The notes: generated from the letters alone by a model not told the origin. Positions 32,698 to 42,105 are shown, numbered from the stretch's first letter. The stretch: 64,000 nt of DNA from Allobosea sp. Root483D1 (GCF_001429505.1 NZ_LMJW01000022.1:909497-973496); one strand, 5' to 3'. Numbers and translations: made by a program.

Positions 32698-34107
32698 CTA
32701 ACCGATGCGTTCAGCCTGCGGGAAGCGTGCGCCGAAGGTCCCTTCCCGCTCGGGCGGCAGCCGCACCAGCAGGCTGAGCGCGCCGTCCTCCGCATCCTCG
32801 CGCTCGAGGATTTCGCCATTGGCATGCAGCCAAGCCAGCGACTTGCCGTCGCCCGGCTCCAGAATGAGCCGATAGACCGGCCGGGCCCGCGCGATACGCT
32901 GCTCGATCGCATCGGTCAGCCGCTCCATGCCCTCGCCGGTCAGGGCAGAGACCAGAACCGGCCGCGAGGCGCCCGGCTTGAGCGCCGTCAGCGCGCCCTG
33001 GCGCTCACGCTCCTCTCCCGAGAGCAGGTCGGCCTTGTTCCAGACCTCGATGACGCGGTCGCCGTCTTCCGGGTCGATGCCGAGATCGCGCAGAATGCCC
33101 TGGACATCGGCGGCCTGGGCCTGCGTGTCCTCATGCGAGACGTCGCGGACATGCAGCAGGACGTCGGCCTCGATCGCGTCTTCGAGGGTGGCGCGGAAGG
33201 CGGCGACGAGCTGCGTCGGCAGCTCGGAGATGAAGCCGACCGTATCCGACAGCATGATCCTGGCACCATGCGGCAGCTTCAGCGCCCGTGCCGTCGGATC
33301 GAGCGTGGCGAAGAGCATGTCCTGCGCCAGCACCTCGGCCGAGGTCAGGCGGTTGAACAGGGTCGACTTGCCGGCATTGGTGTAGCCGACCAGCGCGACG
33401 ACCGGATAAGGCACGCGCTTGCGGCTGGCGCGATGCAGCGAGCGGGTGCGCTTCACGCTGTCGAGATCGCGCTCGATCTTGGTCATCCGCTCCTGGATGA
33501 TACGCCGGTCGGCCTCGATCTGGGTCTCACCCGGGCCGCCGAGGAAGCCGAAGCCACCGCGCTGGCGTTCCAGGTGGGTCCAGGAGCGCACGAGCCGGCT
33601 CTTCTGGTAGTTGAGATGGGCGAGCTCGACCTGCAGCGCACCCTCTCGCGTGCGGGCGCGCCGGCCGAAGATCTCGAGGATCAGGCCGGTGCGGTCGATG
33701 ACCTTGCAGCCGAACGTCTTCTCCAGATTGCGCTGCTGCACCGGAGACAGCGCGCAATCCATCACGACGAGGCCGATCTCCTCGATCTTGACGCGCTCGG
33801 AGAGCTCCTCGACCTTGCCCTTGCCGAGATAGGTCGCGGGCCGCAGCGCCGTCAGCACCACGGGGATCGCCTCGACGATCTGGAGATCGATGGCGCTGGC
33901 CAAGCCGAAGGCCTCGTCCAGCCGCGCCGCGTGGTTGCGCTGGTTCTCGTCGGCCGTGGCGGCCCGGCTGGCGGCATGGCGCGCCAGATACGGGCCGACC
34001 ACGAAGGCGCGGGTGTCGGCCGCGAGGGCGTGCTCGGCCGCATCGATCGAGATCCCGATCGCGTTACCGCCGCCCGTCGTCGTCGAGTTGCCGGCCTTCC
34101 CGCCCAC
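32698..34107 (-). CDS. hflX: Ribosome-associated GTPase HflX
   Basis: A 469-residue GTPase that binds the large ribosomal subunit and rescues or splits stalled ribosomes. The N-terminal HflX domain includes PATYLGKGKVEEL and GLVVMDCALSPVQQRNLEKTF; the linker ERQRGGFGFLGGPGETQIEADRR is the family hallmark. G1 is GYTNAGKSTLFNRLTS, G3 is DTVGFISELP and G4 is NKADLL. A GTG at 34107, two bases after the hfq stop and in frame, gives the natural start; the frame remains open upstream only because it runs through hfq. hfq and hflX therefore form a tight operon, as in E. coli. Confidence 0.94.
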   Translation of the reverse strand: MGGKAGNSTTTGGGNAIGISIDAAEHALAADTRAFVVGPYLARHAASRAATADENQRNHAARLDEAFGLASAIDLQIVEAIPVVLTALRPATYLGKGKVEELSERVKIEEIGLVVMDCALSPVQQRNLEKTFGCKVIDRTGLILEIFGRRARTREGALQVELAHLNYQKSRLVRSWTHLERQRGGFGFLGGPGETQIEADRRIIQERMTKIERDLDSVKRTRSLHRASRKRVPYPVVALVGYTNAGKSTLFNRLTSAEVLAQDMLFATLDPTARALKLPHGARIMLSDTVGFISELPTQLVAAFRATLEDAIEADVLLHVRDVSHEDTQAQAADVQGILRDLGIDPEDGDRVIEVWNKADLLSGEERERQGALTALKPGASRPVLVSALTGEGMERLTDAIEQRIARARPVYRLILEPGDGKSLAWLHANGEILEREDAEDGALSLLVRLPPEREGTFGARFPQAERIG

Positions 34108-34109
34108 GA

Positions 34110-34358
34110 TCAGGCCTTGTCCGTGTCCTCGGGCTCGAACAGCTGCACGGGGTGACCCGGCATGATCGTCGAGATCGCGTGCTTGTAGACGAGCTGGGAA
34201 TGCCCGTCCCGGCGCAGCAGCACGCAGAAATTGTCGAACCAGGTGACGACGCCCTGCAATTTGACGCCGTTTACGAGAAAGATGGTGAGAGGGATCTTCT
34301 GCTTGCGGACATGATTGAGAAACGTGTCCTGAAGATTCTGGGCCCGTTCTGCGGCCAT
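34110..34358 (-). CDS. hfq: RNA chaperone Hfq
   Basis: An 82-residue Sm-like RNA chaperone that forms hexamers and pairs small RNAs with mRNAs. Sm1 is IPLTIFLVNGVKLQGVVTWFDNFCVLL and Sm2 is YKHAISTIMP, both near the E. coli pattern, and NLQDTFLNHVRKQK is the conserved N-terminal helix. The C-terminal tail is short, as usual in alphaproteobacteria. It lies 197 bases downstream of ntrX on the same strand and 2 bases before the hflX GTG. In Rhizobiales Hfq affects nitrogen control, which fits its place after ntrYX. Confidence 0.97.
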   Translation of the reverse strand: MAAERAQNLQDTFLNHVRKQKIPLTIFLVNGVKLQGVVTWFDNFCVLLRRDGHSQLVYKHAISTIMPGHPVQLFEPEDTDKA

Positions 34359-34555
34359 GGGTAGCCCCTGTTGTTGGGATCGCACATCGGCTTGCGCATG
34401 CGATCCAGATCGTCCCGTTAGGCTTCGGCGCCAATCGCCGGGCATTCGGGACACCGACGCTTCATTAGATCGTGACCCGGCGAGAACGCGCAAGGGTTGC
34501 GAGACGCGAAATTCGGCCTGCCGCCCTGCGTGCAGTGCAACACGGCAGCCTGAGG

Positions 34556-35923
34556 TCAGCCCACCCCCAGCGATTTAAGCTTACGGTGGAGAGCTGAACG
34601 CTCCATGCCGATGAACTCGGCGGTGCGCGAAATGTTTCCGGAGAAACGGGCGATCTGCGCCATCAGATATTCGCGCTCGAAGATCTCGCGCGCATCGCGC
34701 AGCGGCAGGCTCATCAGCTTCTCGCCGCCCGAACCGGAGGGGGTCGTCGGCACCATGGCGCCGACCTCGGCCGGCAGCATGTCGACCGTGATCTCGGCCA
34801 TCGGATCGCCCTTGGTCAGGATCATCAGCCGCTCGACATTGTTGCGGAGCTCCCGGACGTTGCCGGGCCATTCATGCGACTGCAGGATCGCCATGGCGTC
34901 GCCACCCATCCGGCGTTTCGGCAGGCCGGTCGCGACCGAGATCTGGTCCATGAAGAACTCGATCAGCTCGGGCACGTCCTCGCGCCGTTCCGACAAGGCC
35001 GGCACGCGGATCGGTACCACGCCGAGCCGGTGATAGAGGTCCTCGCGCAGCAGCCCGTCAGCGATCAGCTTGGCGAGGTCACGGCTGCTGGAGGAGATGA
35101 TCCGGACGTCGACATGGACGCGGGTCGCCCCGCCGACGCGCTGGAAGTTCTGGTCGACCAGCACGCGCAGAATGCGGTTCTGGGTCTCGCGCGGCATGTC
35201 GCCGATCTCGTCGATGTAGAGCGTGCCACCATGGGCCTCTTCGAGCGCGCCGACGCGGCGCGAGCGGCCGTCGCCGCCCTCGACGCCGAACAGCTCTTCT
35301 TCCATGGTCTCGGGCGTAATCGTCGCCGCGTTGATCACGACGAAGGGGCCGGACGAGCGGGTCGAGGCGTCGTGCAAGGTGCGCGCGGTCAGTTCCTTGC
35401 CGCAACCCGGCTCGCCGGTGATCAGCACGCGGGCATTGGTCGGCGCGACGCGCTCCAGCGTCTGGCGCAGCTGGTTGACCGCGGTCGAGCGGCCGACGAT
35501 CCGGCTGGCCTGGACCGAACGGGTCTTGAGATCGCGCACCTCGCGCCGCAGCCGCGAGGCTTCGAGCGCGCGCTCGGCGACGAGCACGAGCCGGTCGGCC
35601 TTGAACGGCTTCTCGATGAAGTCGTAGGCGCCGCTCTTGATCGCCGAGACGGCGGTCTCGATGTTGCCGTGGCCGGAGATCATCACCACCGCGAGGTCGG
35701 GGTGGCTCTCCTTGATCAGCTCCAGCACCTGCAGCCCGTCGAGCCGGCTGCCTTGCAGCCAGATGTCGAGGAAGACGAGGTTTGGTCGCCGCGCCGCGAT
35801 CGCGCCCAGCGCCTCGTCGGCGGAGCCCGCCTTGCGCGTCCGATAGCCTTCGTCCTCCAGGAGGCCGGCCACCAGTTCGCGGATATCGACCTCGTCGTCG
35901 ACGACGAGAATGTCAGCACTCAT
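34556..35923 (-). CDS. ntrX: Nitrogen-assimilation response regulator NtrX
   Basis: A 455-residue response regulator paired with NtrY. Receiver domain residues 1-120 with acidic pocket VVDDE and phosphoacceptor Asp53 in VFLDIWLQG; an AAA+ domain follows with Walker A GEPGCGKE and Walker B GGTLYIDEIGDMP; a Fis-type helix-turn-helix ends it (GNISRTAEFIGMERSALHRKL). The sigma-54 contact loop GAFTGA is missing: the segment after ELFG reads VEGGDGRSRRVGALEE. It may therefore regulate without sigma-54, as suggested for other alphaproteobacterial NtrX. Its ATG overlaps the ntrY stop by 4 bases, so the two are coupled. Confidence 0.95.
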   Translation of the reverse strand: MSADILVVDDEVDIRELVAGLLEDEGYRTRKAGSADEALGAIAARRPNLVFLDIWLQGSRLDGLQVLELIKESHPDLAVVMISGHGNIETAVSAIKSGAYDFIEKPFKADRLVLVAERALEASRLRREVRDLKTRSVQASRIVGRSTAVNQLRQTLERVAPTNARVLITGEPGCGKELTARTLHDASTRSSGPFVVINAATITPETMEEELFGVEGGDGRSRRVGALEEAHGGTLYIDEIGDMPRETQNRILRVLVDQNFQRVGGATRVHVDVRIISSSSRDLAKLIADGLLREDLYHRLGVVPIRVPALSERREDVPELIEFFMDQISVATGLPKRRMGGDAMAILQSHEWPGNVRELRNNVERLMILTKGDPMAEITVDMLPAEVGAMVPTTPSGSGGEKLMSLPLRDAREIFEREYLMAQIARFSGNISRTAEFIGMERSALHRKLKSLGVG

Positions 35924-38193
35924 GCCTTCGTCCCGTTCACTTGTCTTGTGGCGGAATCCGCCGTGCTATTGCCAGTTTCTGATCTGTCTTCGCCGGCCGG
36001 CGGCGGGCCGGTCTCGATGAACCAGAGCTTGATCCGCGCGCCGCGGGCGCCGTCGGGCCGGTCGAGCAGCTCGATGCCGCCGCCATGGTCCTCGAGGATC
36101 TTGCCGACGATGGCGAGGCCGAGCCCCGTCCCGCCGTCGCGGGTGGTCATGTAGGGCTCGAGCAGCTTCTGGCGCTGATCGGCCGGCAGACCCTTGCCGT
36201 TGTCGAGAATGTCGATGACGATCCGTCCATCCTGCGTCCGTTCGAAACCGATCTCGATGCGCCCCTTGCCGCGCTCCTCGGTCGGTACGGCCTGGATCGC
36301 CTCGGTCGCGTTCTTGATGACGTTGGTCAGGGCCTGCGAGATCAGGCGCCGATCGAAATGCGCCAGCACCGGATTCTCCGGCAAAGTGTCGGAGATGTCG
36401 ATCTCGGGATTGCCGACCCGCATCAGGAAGATGACCTGCCGTGCCGTCTCGACGATGTCGTCCCGCGCCAGCGATGGCTTGGGCATGCGCGCGAAGGAGG
36501 AGAACTCGTCGACCATGCGGCGGATGTCCTCGACCTGCCGCACGATCGTGGCGGTGCACTGGTCGAAGATCTCCTTGTCATCGACGATGACGCGGCCGAA
36601 CTTGCGGCGGATGCGCTCGGCCGAGAGCTGGATCGGGGTCAGCGGGTTCTTGATCTCGTGGGCGATGCGACGGGCGACGTCGGCCCAGGCGGCTGTGCGC
36701 TGCGCCGAGACGAGATCGGTGATGTCGTCGAGCGTCACCACCAGCCCGGCTCCGGCCCCCTCGCCTTCGCGCGTCGCCCGGATGTTGAGCATGCGCTCGC
36801 GGCCACCGCGGGTGATCGCGGCCTGGCTCGAGCTCAGGCGCTGGCGGTTGGTCAGCGCCTCGGAGACGAAGCCGGCGATCTCCGGCACGACGCGAGCGAC
36901 AGGCTCGCCGAGCAGACGCCCGCCGCCGAGCAGGGTCTCGGCAGAACGGTTGCTGAGCGTGATATGCCCGTCCTCGTCGATGCCGAGCACGCCGGAGGAG
37001 ACGCCGGACAGCACCGTCTCGGTGAAACGCCGGCGCCGGTCGATCACCTCACTTGCGGTGACGAGCCCGTCGCGCTGGCGACGCAGCTCCGCGGTCATCT
37101 TGTTGAAGGTCTCGCCGAGATGAGCGAGGTCACCCTCCGATCGTCGTATCGGTACCTGGACGTAGAAATTGCCGCTGGAGACCTGGTCGGTCGCGTGAAT
37201 CATTCGCCGGATCGGCGCGACGAGGCCGTTGGCGAAGTTGAGGCCGAGCCAGATCGCCGAGAGCAGCAGAATCACCGAGATCAGCGCGTACATCGAGGCG
37301 AAGGCGATCTGCACGCCCTTCCGGCGTGCGTCGATGCCGAGATACTCGACCGCTGCACCACGGGCGACGGCCGGAAATTCGACCGCGAGCGGGTCGACCT
37401 CGCGGGCGACATAGAGGAAGGCGCCGTCATAGCTCGGCAGCTTCATCAGCGCGCCGAAGACCCGGCCGGTCGACGGCAGCACGCAGATTGGCTCGGGCGA
37501 GCTCTGTGCATCGTCGAAAGCGTCGGCATTCGGCTTGTGGGCATCCGGCAGGACGTCGATATTGGCCCGGACGAGGATGTTGTCCGGCGGCTTCATGATC
37601 CAGGCCACCGGCAGGCCGAGCGCCGTGGCGCGCGCCGTCAGGAAGTTCTCGAACCAGCGCCGGTCAGCGTCGTAAGCCGTCTTCGCCCGCCCGAGATCGT
37701 CCGCGAGCAGCCTGATTTCGCGACCGAGCGAGCGGCATTGCCCGGTGGTGTAGGCGTCGGCGACCTCGACGGATTTGAAGATCACGTCGCGCATGCGGTC
37801 GGAGAACCAGGGCTCGAGGCCGCGCTCCAGAGTCGCAGTTGCGATGATCGCGACGAGCACCGCCGGCAGGGCGGCGACGATGCTGAACAGGCTGACGATC
37901 CGCACATGCAGGCCCGCGGCGGCCACACCCTTGCGCCGGGCGCGGATCAGCACCGCCGCTTCGAAGGCGACGATGGTCAGCAGCAGCAGGATCAGCAGGC
38001 CGTTGATGACGAAGACGCCGACCACGACCTCATGGACCGGCGCGACCGGGGTCGCGCCCGAAAGCACGAGGAAGGTCGTCAGCGCCGAGACCAGAGCGAA
38101 GCCGACGACGAGCGCGCCGAGCCAGCCCGAGACCCGGCGAGGCGGGTCGTCGGTCCGGGGCGTCATGCGCATGTCACCGGTCGAGGTCGTCAA
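35920..38193 (-). CDS. ntrY: Nitrogen-sensing histidine kinase NtrY
   Basis: A 757-residue membrane sensor kinase. Several N-terminal hydrophobic segments (WLGALVVGFALVSALTTFLVLSG, VVVGVFVINGLLILLLLTIVAFEAAVLI, IVSLFSIVAALPAVLVAIIATATLE) and a second set after a periplasmic loop are followed by a HAMP domain (GLVAPIRRMIHATDQVSSGNFYV), a PAS domain, the HisKA motif RRIAHEIKNPLTPIQLSAERIRRKFG, and ATPase motifs NVIKNATEAI, DNGKGLP and GTGLGLAIVGKI. It is thought to act with NtrX in nitrogen and redox control. Starts at 38193, 38172 and 38166 compete. A 236-base gap separates it from ntrC and holds a structured element. Confidence 0.95.
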   Translation of the reverse strand: MTTSTGDMRMTPRTDDPPRRVSGWLGALVVGFALVSALTTFLVLSGATPVAPVHEVVVGVFVINGLLILLLLTIVAFEAAVLIRARRKGVAAAGLHVRIVSLFSIVAALPAVLVAIIATATLERGLEPWFSDRMRDVIFKSVEVADAYTTGQCRSLGREIRLLADDLGRAKTAYDADRRWFENFLTARATALGLPVAWIMKPPDNILVRANIDVLPDAHKPNADAFDDAQSSPEPICVLPSTGRVFGALMKLPSYDGAFLYVAREVDPLAVEFPAVARGAAVEYLGIDARRKGVQIAFASMYALISVILLLSAIWLGLNFANGLVAPIRRMIHATDQVSSGNFYVQVPIRRSEGDLAHLGETFNKMTAELRRQRDGLVTASEVIDRRRRFTETVLSGVSSGVLGIDEDGHITLSNRSAETLLGGGRLLGEPVARVVPEIAGFVSEALTNRQRLSSSQAAITRGGRERMLNIRATREGEGAGAGLVVTLDDITDLVSAQRTAAWADVARRIAHEIKNPLTPIQLSAERIRRKFGRVIVDDKEIFDQCTATIVRQVEDIRRMVDEFSSFARMPKPSLARDDIVETARQVIFLMRVGNPEIDISDTLPENPVLAHFDRRLISQALTNVIKNATEAIQAVPTEERGKGRIEIGFERTQDGRIVIDILDNGKGLPADQRQKLLEPYMTTRDGGTGLGLAIVGKILEDHGGGIELLDRPDGARGARIKLWFIETGPPPAGEDRSETGNSTADSATRQVNGTKA

Positions 38194-38323
38194 GGCTATG
38201 TCGAGGCTCCGTTGCCTGCGGCCCTCACCTCATGGAGGCTACCGCACGGCGCACTGATGCGCCGCCGCAACGGTGTTGTCAAAATATGACAGATGCAAGG
38301 CAGCCACAGTGCGAGAGCTCATT

Positions 38324-38413
38324 CGACCAGCTTGCGGTACAAGTTGGTCGGAAAGAATGGTCTCTCATTCAAAGCGGAGACGGATTCATCGATCAGATTG
38401 AGCCAATCTGATC
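38324..38413 (-). repeat. Three-hairpin structured element, copy 2
   Basis: Reading the minus strand from 38413: a 23-nt hairpin with 10-bp arms and a 3-nt loop, a GTCTC/GAGAC hairpin, and a 27-nt hairpin (38324-38350) with one mismatch. Order, sizes and spacing match copy 1 at 20451-20542, with one base of length difference between the first and last hairpins. It starts 16 bases after the ntrC stop, in the ntrC-ntrY gap, in the sense of both genes. Confidence 0.75.
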
Positions 38414-38429
38414 GGATTCGGCTCTTGCC

Positions 38430-39881
38430 TCAGCGCGGCGAGCGCATCACCTGCATGTCGAGCTCGCGGATCTTCTTGCGCAAGGTATTGCGATTAAGTC
38501 CCAGCAGCTCGGCGGCACGAATCTGGTTGCCGCGCGTCGCCGCCAGGGCCGCGGCGATCAGTGGCGGCTCGATCTCGCGCAGAATGCGGTGATAGAGCCC
38601 GGGCGGGGGAATCTGGTCGCCGAAACCGCCGAAATACTGGCTGAGATGGCGCTCGACCGAACCTGAGAGGGTTTCGGACCGCTCCGGCGCACTGCCGCCT
38701 CCGGCTTGGATCGGGCCTCCGCTCGCCGGTTGCAGTTCGGCCTCGACGATCGGCGCCGTAATCGTGTCCTGCGGATAGAGCGCGGCCAGTCGCCGCACCA
38801 GGTTCTCCAGCTCGCGGACATTGCCGGGCCAGCGATAGCGCCGCAGCACGTCCATCGCTTCCGAATCGATCTGCTTGCGCGGCAGGCCCTCCTTCTCGAC
38901 CAGCGCGAAGAAATGGCGGACGAGGTCCGGAATGTCTTCGACCCGCTCGCGCAAGGGCGGCAAGCGGATCGGCACAACGTTGAGGCGGAAGAACAGGTCC
39001 TCGCGGAAGAGGCCGTGCGCGATCGAGATGCGCAGATCCTTGTTGGTCGCGGCGACGATGCGGACATTGGTCTTGATCGGCGTGCGCCCGCCGACCGTCG
39101 TGTACTCACCCTGCTGTAGCACGCGCAGAAGCCGCGTCTGCGCCTCCATCGGCATGTCGCCGATCTCGTCGAGGAAGAGCGTGCCGCCCTCGGCCTGCTC
39201 GAAGCGGCCGGAGGAGCGGGTCAGTGCACCGGTGAAGGCGCCCTTCTCATGGCCGAACAGCTCCGATTCGATCAGGTCCTTCGGGATCGCCGCCATGTTG
39301 ATCGCAACGAAAGGCCCGTTGCGGCGTTTGCCGTAATCGTGCAGGGCACGGGCGACCAGCTCCTTGCCGGTGCCGGACTCGCCGTTGATCATCACGGTCA
39401 GGTCGATCGGCATCAGGCGCGCCAGCGCGCGGTAGACGTCCTGCATCGCCGGCGAGCGGCCGACCAGCGGGATGTCCTCGGGCTCGGCGGGCTGATTGCG
39501 CGGTACATCGCCGCGCGGCCGCGACAGAGCCCGCCCGACGATGGCAACGAGCTCCTTCAGGTCGAACGGCTTGGGCAGGTATTCATAGGCGCCGCGCTCG
39601 GAGGCCTTGATCGCGGTCATGAAGGTGTTCTGCGCGCTCATCACGATGACCGGCAGCTCGGGCCGGACCCGCTTGATGCGCGGCAGCAGGTCGAAGGCGT
39701 TGCCGTCCGGCATCACCACGTCGGTGATGATGAGATCGCCGAGCCCTTGCGCAGCCCAGGTCCAGAGCGTCGCCGCCTGGCCTGTCGTGCGGACCTCGTA
39801 CCCGGCGCGGGCGAGGGCCTGGTTGAGGACGGTGCGGATCGCGGCATCGTCGTCGGCGATGAGAATGTTACCCGTCGGCAT
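38430..39881 (-). CDS. ntrC: Nitrogen regulator NtrC (sigma-54 activator)
   Basis: A 483-residue response regulator that activates sigma-54 promoters of nitrogen-assimilation genes when phosphorylated by NtrB. Receiver domain with ADDD pocket and phosphoacceptor Asp54 in IITDVVMPDG; AAA+ domain with Walker A GESGTGKELVAR, the intact sigma-54 loop GAFTGA in HEKGAFTGALTRSSGRFEQ, and Walker B GGTLFLDEIGDMP; Fis-type helix-turn-helix at the C-terminus (GNQIRAAELLGLNRNTLRKKI). It follows ntrB by 26 bases. All key residues are present. Confidence 0.97.
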   Translation of the reverse strand: MPTGNILIADDDAAIRTVLNQALARAGYEVRTTGQAATLWTWAAQGLGDLIITDVVMPDGNAFDLLPRIKRVRPELPVIVMSAQNTFMTAIKASERGAYEYLPKPFDLKELVAIVGRALSRPRGDVPRNQPAEPEDIPLVGRSPAMQDVYRALARLMPIDLTVMINGESGTGKELVARALHDYGKRRNGPFVAINMAAIPKDLIESELFGHEKGAFTGALTRSSGRFEQAEGGTLFLDEIGDMPMEAQTRLLRVLQQGEYTTVGGRTPIKTNVRIVAATNKDLRISIAHGLFREDLFFRLNVVPIRLPPLRERVEDIPDLVRHFFALVEKEGLPRKQIDSEAMDVLRRYRWPGNVRELENLVRRLAALYPQDTITAPIVEAELQPASGGPIQAGGGSAPERSETLSGSVERHLSQYFGGFGDQIPPPGLYHRILREIEPPLIAAALAATRGNQIRAAELLGLNRNTLRKKIRELDMQVMRSPR

Positions 39882-39907
39882 GCGTTTTTCCGTGTCCTAC
39901 TCGTTTT

Positions 39908-41050
39908 TCACCCAAGTCGAGGCGGCTTCGCCTCGTGCAGGGGCAATCGAATGCGGAATGTCGTGCGTCGCGGCGCGGACTCGCATTCGACGATTCCGCC
40001 GTGATCGCCGATCACCTTGGCGACGAGTGCAAGTCCAAGGCCACTTCCCTGCGCCTTGGTGGTGACGAAGGGATCGAACAGGTGCTGGTGCAGGTCGGGC
40101 GGCACGCCCGACCCGTTGTCGCGGATGCCGATCTCGAGCGGCAGAGCGAGGCGCGCGCCGGAGCCTGGCGCCTGCATGCGGATGCCCGGGCGATAGGCAG
40201 TGGTGAGCGTGATCTCGCCGTCAATGGCGTCGCTGCCGATCGCCTCGGCCGCGTTCTTGACCAGGTTGAGCAGCACCTGGACGAGCTGGTCGCGATTGCC
40301 GGCGACCGGCGGCAGCGAGGGATCATAGGCCTCGCTGAAGCGGATGTGGCGGGCGAAGCCCGATTGGGCCAGCCGCTTCACATGGTCGAGCACGTCATGG
40401 ACGTTGACCGGCCCGCGCTCGGCCGGCCGGTCGTCGCCGAACAGTTCGACGCGCTCGACCAGCTTCACGATCCGGTCGGCTTCGTCGCAGATCAGCTGGG
40501 TCAGCAGGCGGTCATCGTCCTCGACCGAGGCCTCGAGCAGCTGAGCCGCGCCGCGGATGCCCGAGAGCGGGTTCTTGATCTCGTGCGCCAGCATCGCGCC
40601 GAGCGCCGTGATCGAGCGAGCTGCCCCTCTATGCGTCAATTGCCTGTCCATTTTTTCGGCAATTGTCCGTTCTTGCAGCAGAAGCACCACGGCATCGGGT
40701 TGGCTGGGCAGCAGCGAGGCAAAGACGTCGACCACCCGGTCGAGGCCGAGCCGGGGCAAGGCGAGCTCGAGCCGGTACTCGCTGACGCTGGCGCCGCGCC
40801 GCTGCACCTCTTCGACCAGCGTCAGAACCGGCGAGCCGAAGGCGACGAGATCGTCGAGGCGCTGGCGCTTCAGGACGAGCGCGCTGGCCTGGAAGAAATC
40901 CTCGGCAGCGGTGTTGGCGTAGAGGATGCCGTGCCCCTCCCCGATCACCAGAACGGGCATGGGCAGGACGTTCAACGCCTGGACTTCGAGAAGATCGTAC
41001 AAGGCCCCGTGCCGCCCTTCCGCATCGTCGTTGAACATCGCCATCGTCAT
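39908..41050 (-). CDS. ntrB: Nitrogen-regulation histidine kinase NtrB
   Basis: A 380-residue soluble kinase/phosphatase that controls NtrC under PII signalling. An N-terminal PAS domain (VLVIGEGHGILYANTAAEDFFQ) is followed by HisKA with the phospho-histidine in LGAMLAHEIKNPLSGIRGAAQLLE, and an ATPase domain with NLVKNAAEAIG, DNGSGVP and GSGLGLALVAKVIGDHGG. No membrane spans. It lies 17 bases downstream of dusB, as in the classic nifR3-ntrB-ntrC operon of alphaproteobacteria, and 26 bases before ntrC. Several nearby ATG codons (41050, 41044, 41038) make the exact start uncertain. Confidence 0.95.
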   Translation of the reverse strand: MTMAMFNDDAEGRHGALYDLLEVQALNVLPMPVLVIGEGHGILYANTAAEDFFQASALVLKRQRLDDLVAFGSPVLTLVEEVQRRGASVSEYRLELALPRLGLDRVVDVFASLLPSQPDAVVLLLQERTIAEKMDRQLTHRGAARSITALGAMLAHEIKNPLSGIRGAAQLLEASVEDDDRLLTQLICDEADRIVKLVERVELFGDDRPAERGPVNVHDVLDHVKRLAQSGFARHIRFSEAYDPSLPPVAGNRDQLVQVLLNLVKNAAEAIGSDAIDGEITLTTAYRPGIRMQAPGSGARLALPLEIGIRDNGSGVPPDLHQHLFDPFVTTKAQGSGLGLALVAKVIGDHGGIVECESAPRRTTFRIRLPLHEAKPPRLG

Positions 41051-41067
41051 ATGCGGGACTTTCGTGA

Positions 41068-42105
41068 TCAGGCGGCAGCGCCGAGACGGTCGGTCGAGAA
41101 CAGCCGTCCGAGCGCGGTGATGGCGTGGGCGGGCTCGTTGGTGGTGAGGAGCTCGCGGCGGGCGGCCTCGTCCGGCTCCAGCCCGCTGGCGAGCGCCTCG
41201 TCGGCATAGGCGGCCAGATGCTTGCGGGCGTGGCGGACGCCGGTCTCGCGTCCCATCAGGGACAGGAGGCCCTCATAATGCTCGCGGGCGATGTCGTGCT
41301 TGGCGGCGAGCGACATCCTCGCCGGCTCGCGGCCGGCGAGCGCGGCGCCGATCGCGCCGGGCAGCCAGGGGCGGCCCATCGCGGCGCGCCCGACCATGAC
41401 GTAGTCGGCACCCGACGTCTCGAGGCAGGCCTGCGCCTGCGCGAGCGTCGCGATGTCGCCATTGGCGACCAGCGGGAACGTCCCCGCGGCGCGCACCGGG
41501 CGGATCGCCGCCCAATCGGCCTGGCCCTTGTAGAATTGCTGGCGCGTGCGGCCATGGACGGCGATCGCAGCCGCGCCGGCCATCACGGCGCGGCGAGCCA
41601 GCTCCGGTGCGTTGCGGCTGGCATCGTCCCAGCCGAGCCGCATCTTGACCGTGACCGGCACTTTCACCGCCGCGACGACCGCCTCGACCAGGCCGATAGC
41701 GTGATCGAGATCGCGCATCAGCGCTGAACCGGCCCAACCGCCGACGACCTTTTTCGCCGGACAACCCATATTGATATCGACGACGTCTGCGCCCGACGCC
41801 TCTGCCACCTGCGCAGCTTCCGCCAGCCAGCGCGCCTCGCAGCCGGCGAGCTGGACGACGTGCGGTGTGACGCCGGAGCCCTCGGCCCGCAGCCGGGCCT
41901 CCTCGCTGCCACGGACGAGTTCGTCCGAAGCGACCATCTCGGACACGACGAGCCCCGCGCCGAAGCGCGCGGCGATCCGGCGCATGGCCAGATCGGTCAC
42001 GCCCGACATCGGTGCGAGGAAAGCGCGCGACGCCGGCAGCAGCCCACCGATCGCGGCCTGATGCTCGCCCGGATTTGGCTCGCCTGAATTTGAGGCAGTT
42101 TCCAT
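41068..42105 (-). CDS. dusB: tRNA-dihydrouridine synthase DusB (NifR3)
   Basis: A 345-residue FMN enzyme that reduces specific tRNA uridines to dihydrouridine with NADPH. The TIM barrel begins FLAPMSGVTDLAMRRIAARFGAGLVVSEMVASDEL; the catalytic cysteine is in DINMGCPAKKVVGGWAGSALM; VKMRLGWDD and AIAVHGRTRQQFYKGQADW are further Dus motifs, then ANGDI and MVGRAAMGRPWL. In many alphaproteobacteria this gene is called nifR3 and leads the ntrBC operon, the same order seen here. A 17-base palindrome lies in the 183-base divergent region before ispDF. Confidence 0.95.
   Translation of the reverse strand: METASNSGEPNPGEHQAAIGGLLPASRAFLAPMSGVTDLAMRRIAARFGAGLVVSEMVASDELVRGSEEARLRAEGSGVTPHVVQLAGCEARWLAEAAQVAEASGADVVDINMGCPAKKVVGGWAGSALMRDLDHAIGLVEAVVAAVKVPVTVKMRLGWDDASRNAPELARRAVMAGAAAIAVHGRTRQQFYKGQADWAAIRPVRAAGTFPLVANGDIATLAQAQACLETSGADYVMVGRAAMGRPWLPGAIGAALAGREPARMSLAAKHDIAREHYEGLLSLMGRETGVRHARKHLAAYADEALASGLEPDEAARRELLTTNEPAHAITALGRLFSTDRLGAAA

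Noticed and set aside
32698..34434. A longer HflX protein covering hfq
   Set aside because: The extra N-terminal residues are an out-of-frame reading of hfq; a GTG two bases after the hfq stop gives a normal HflX.
36085..38289. A 734-codon open frame opposite ntrY
   Set aside because: It lacks recognisable motifs and mirrors the codon bias of ntrY, whose kinase motifs are all present.
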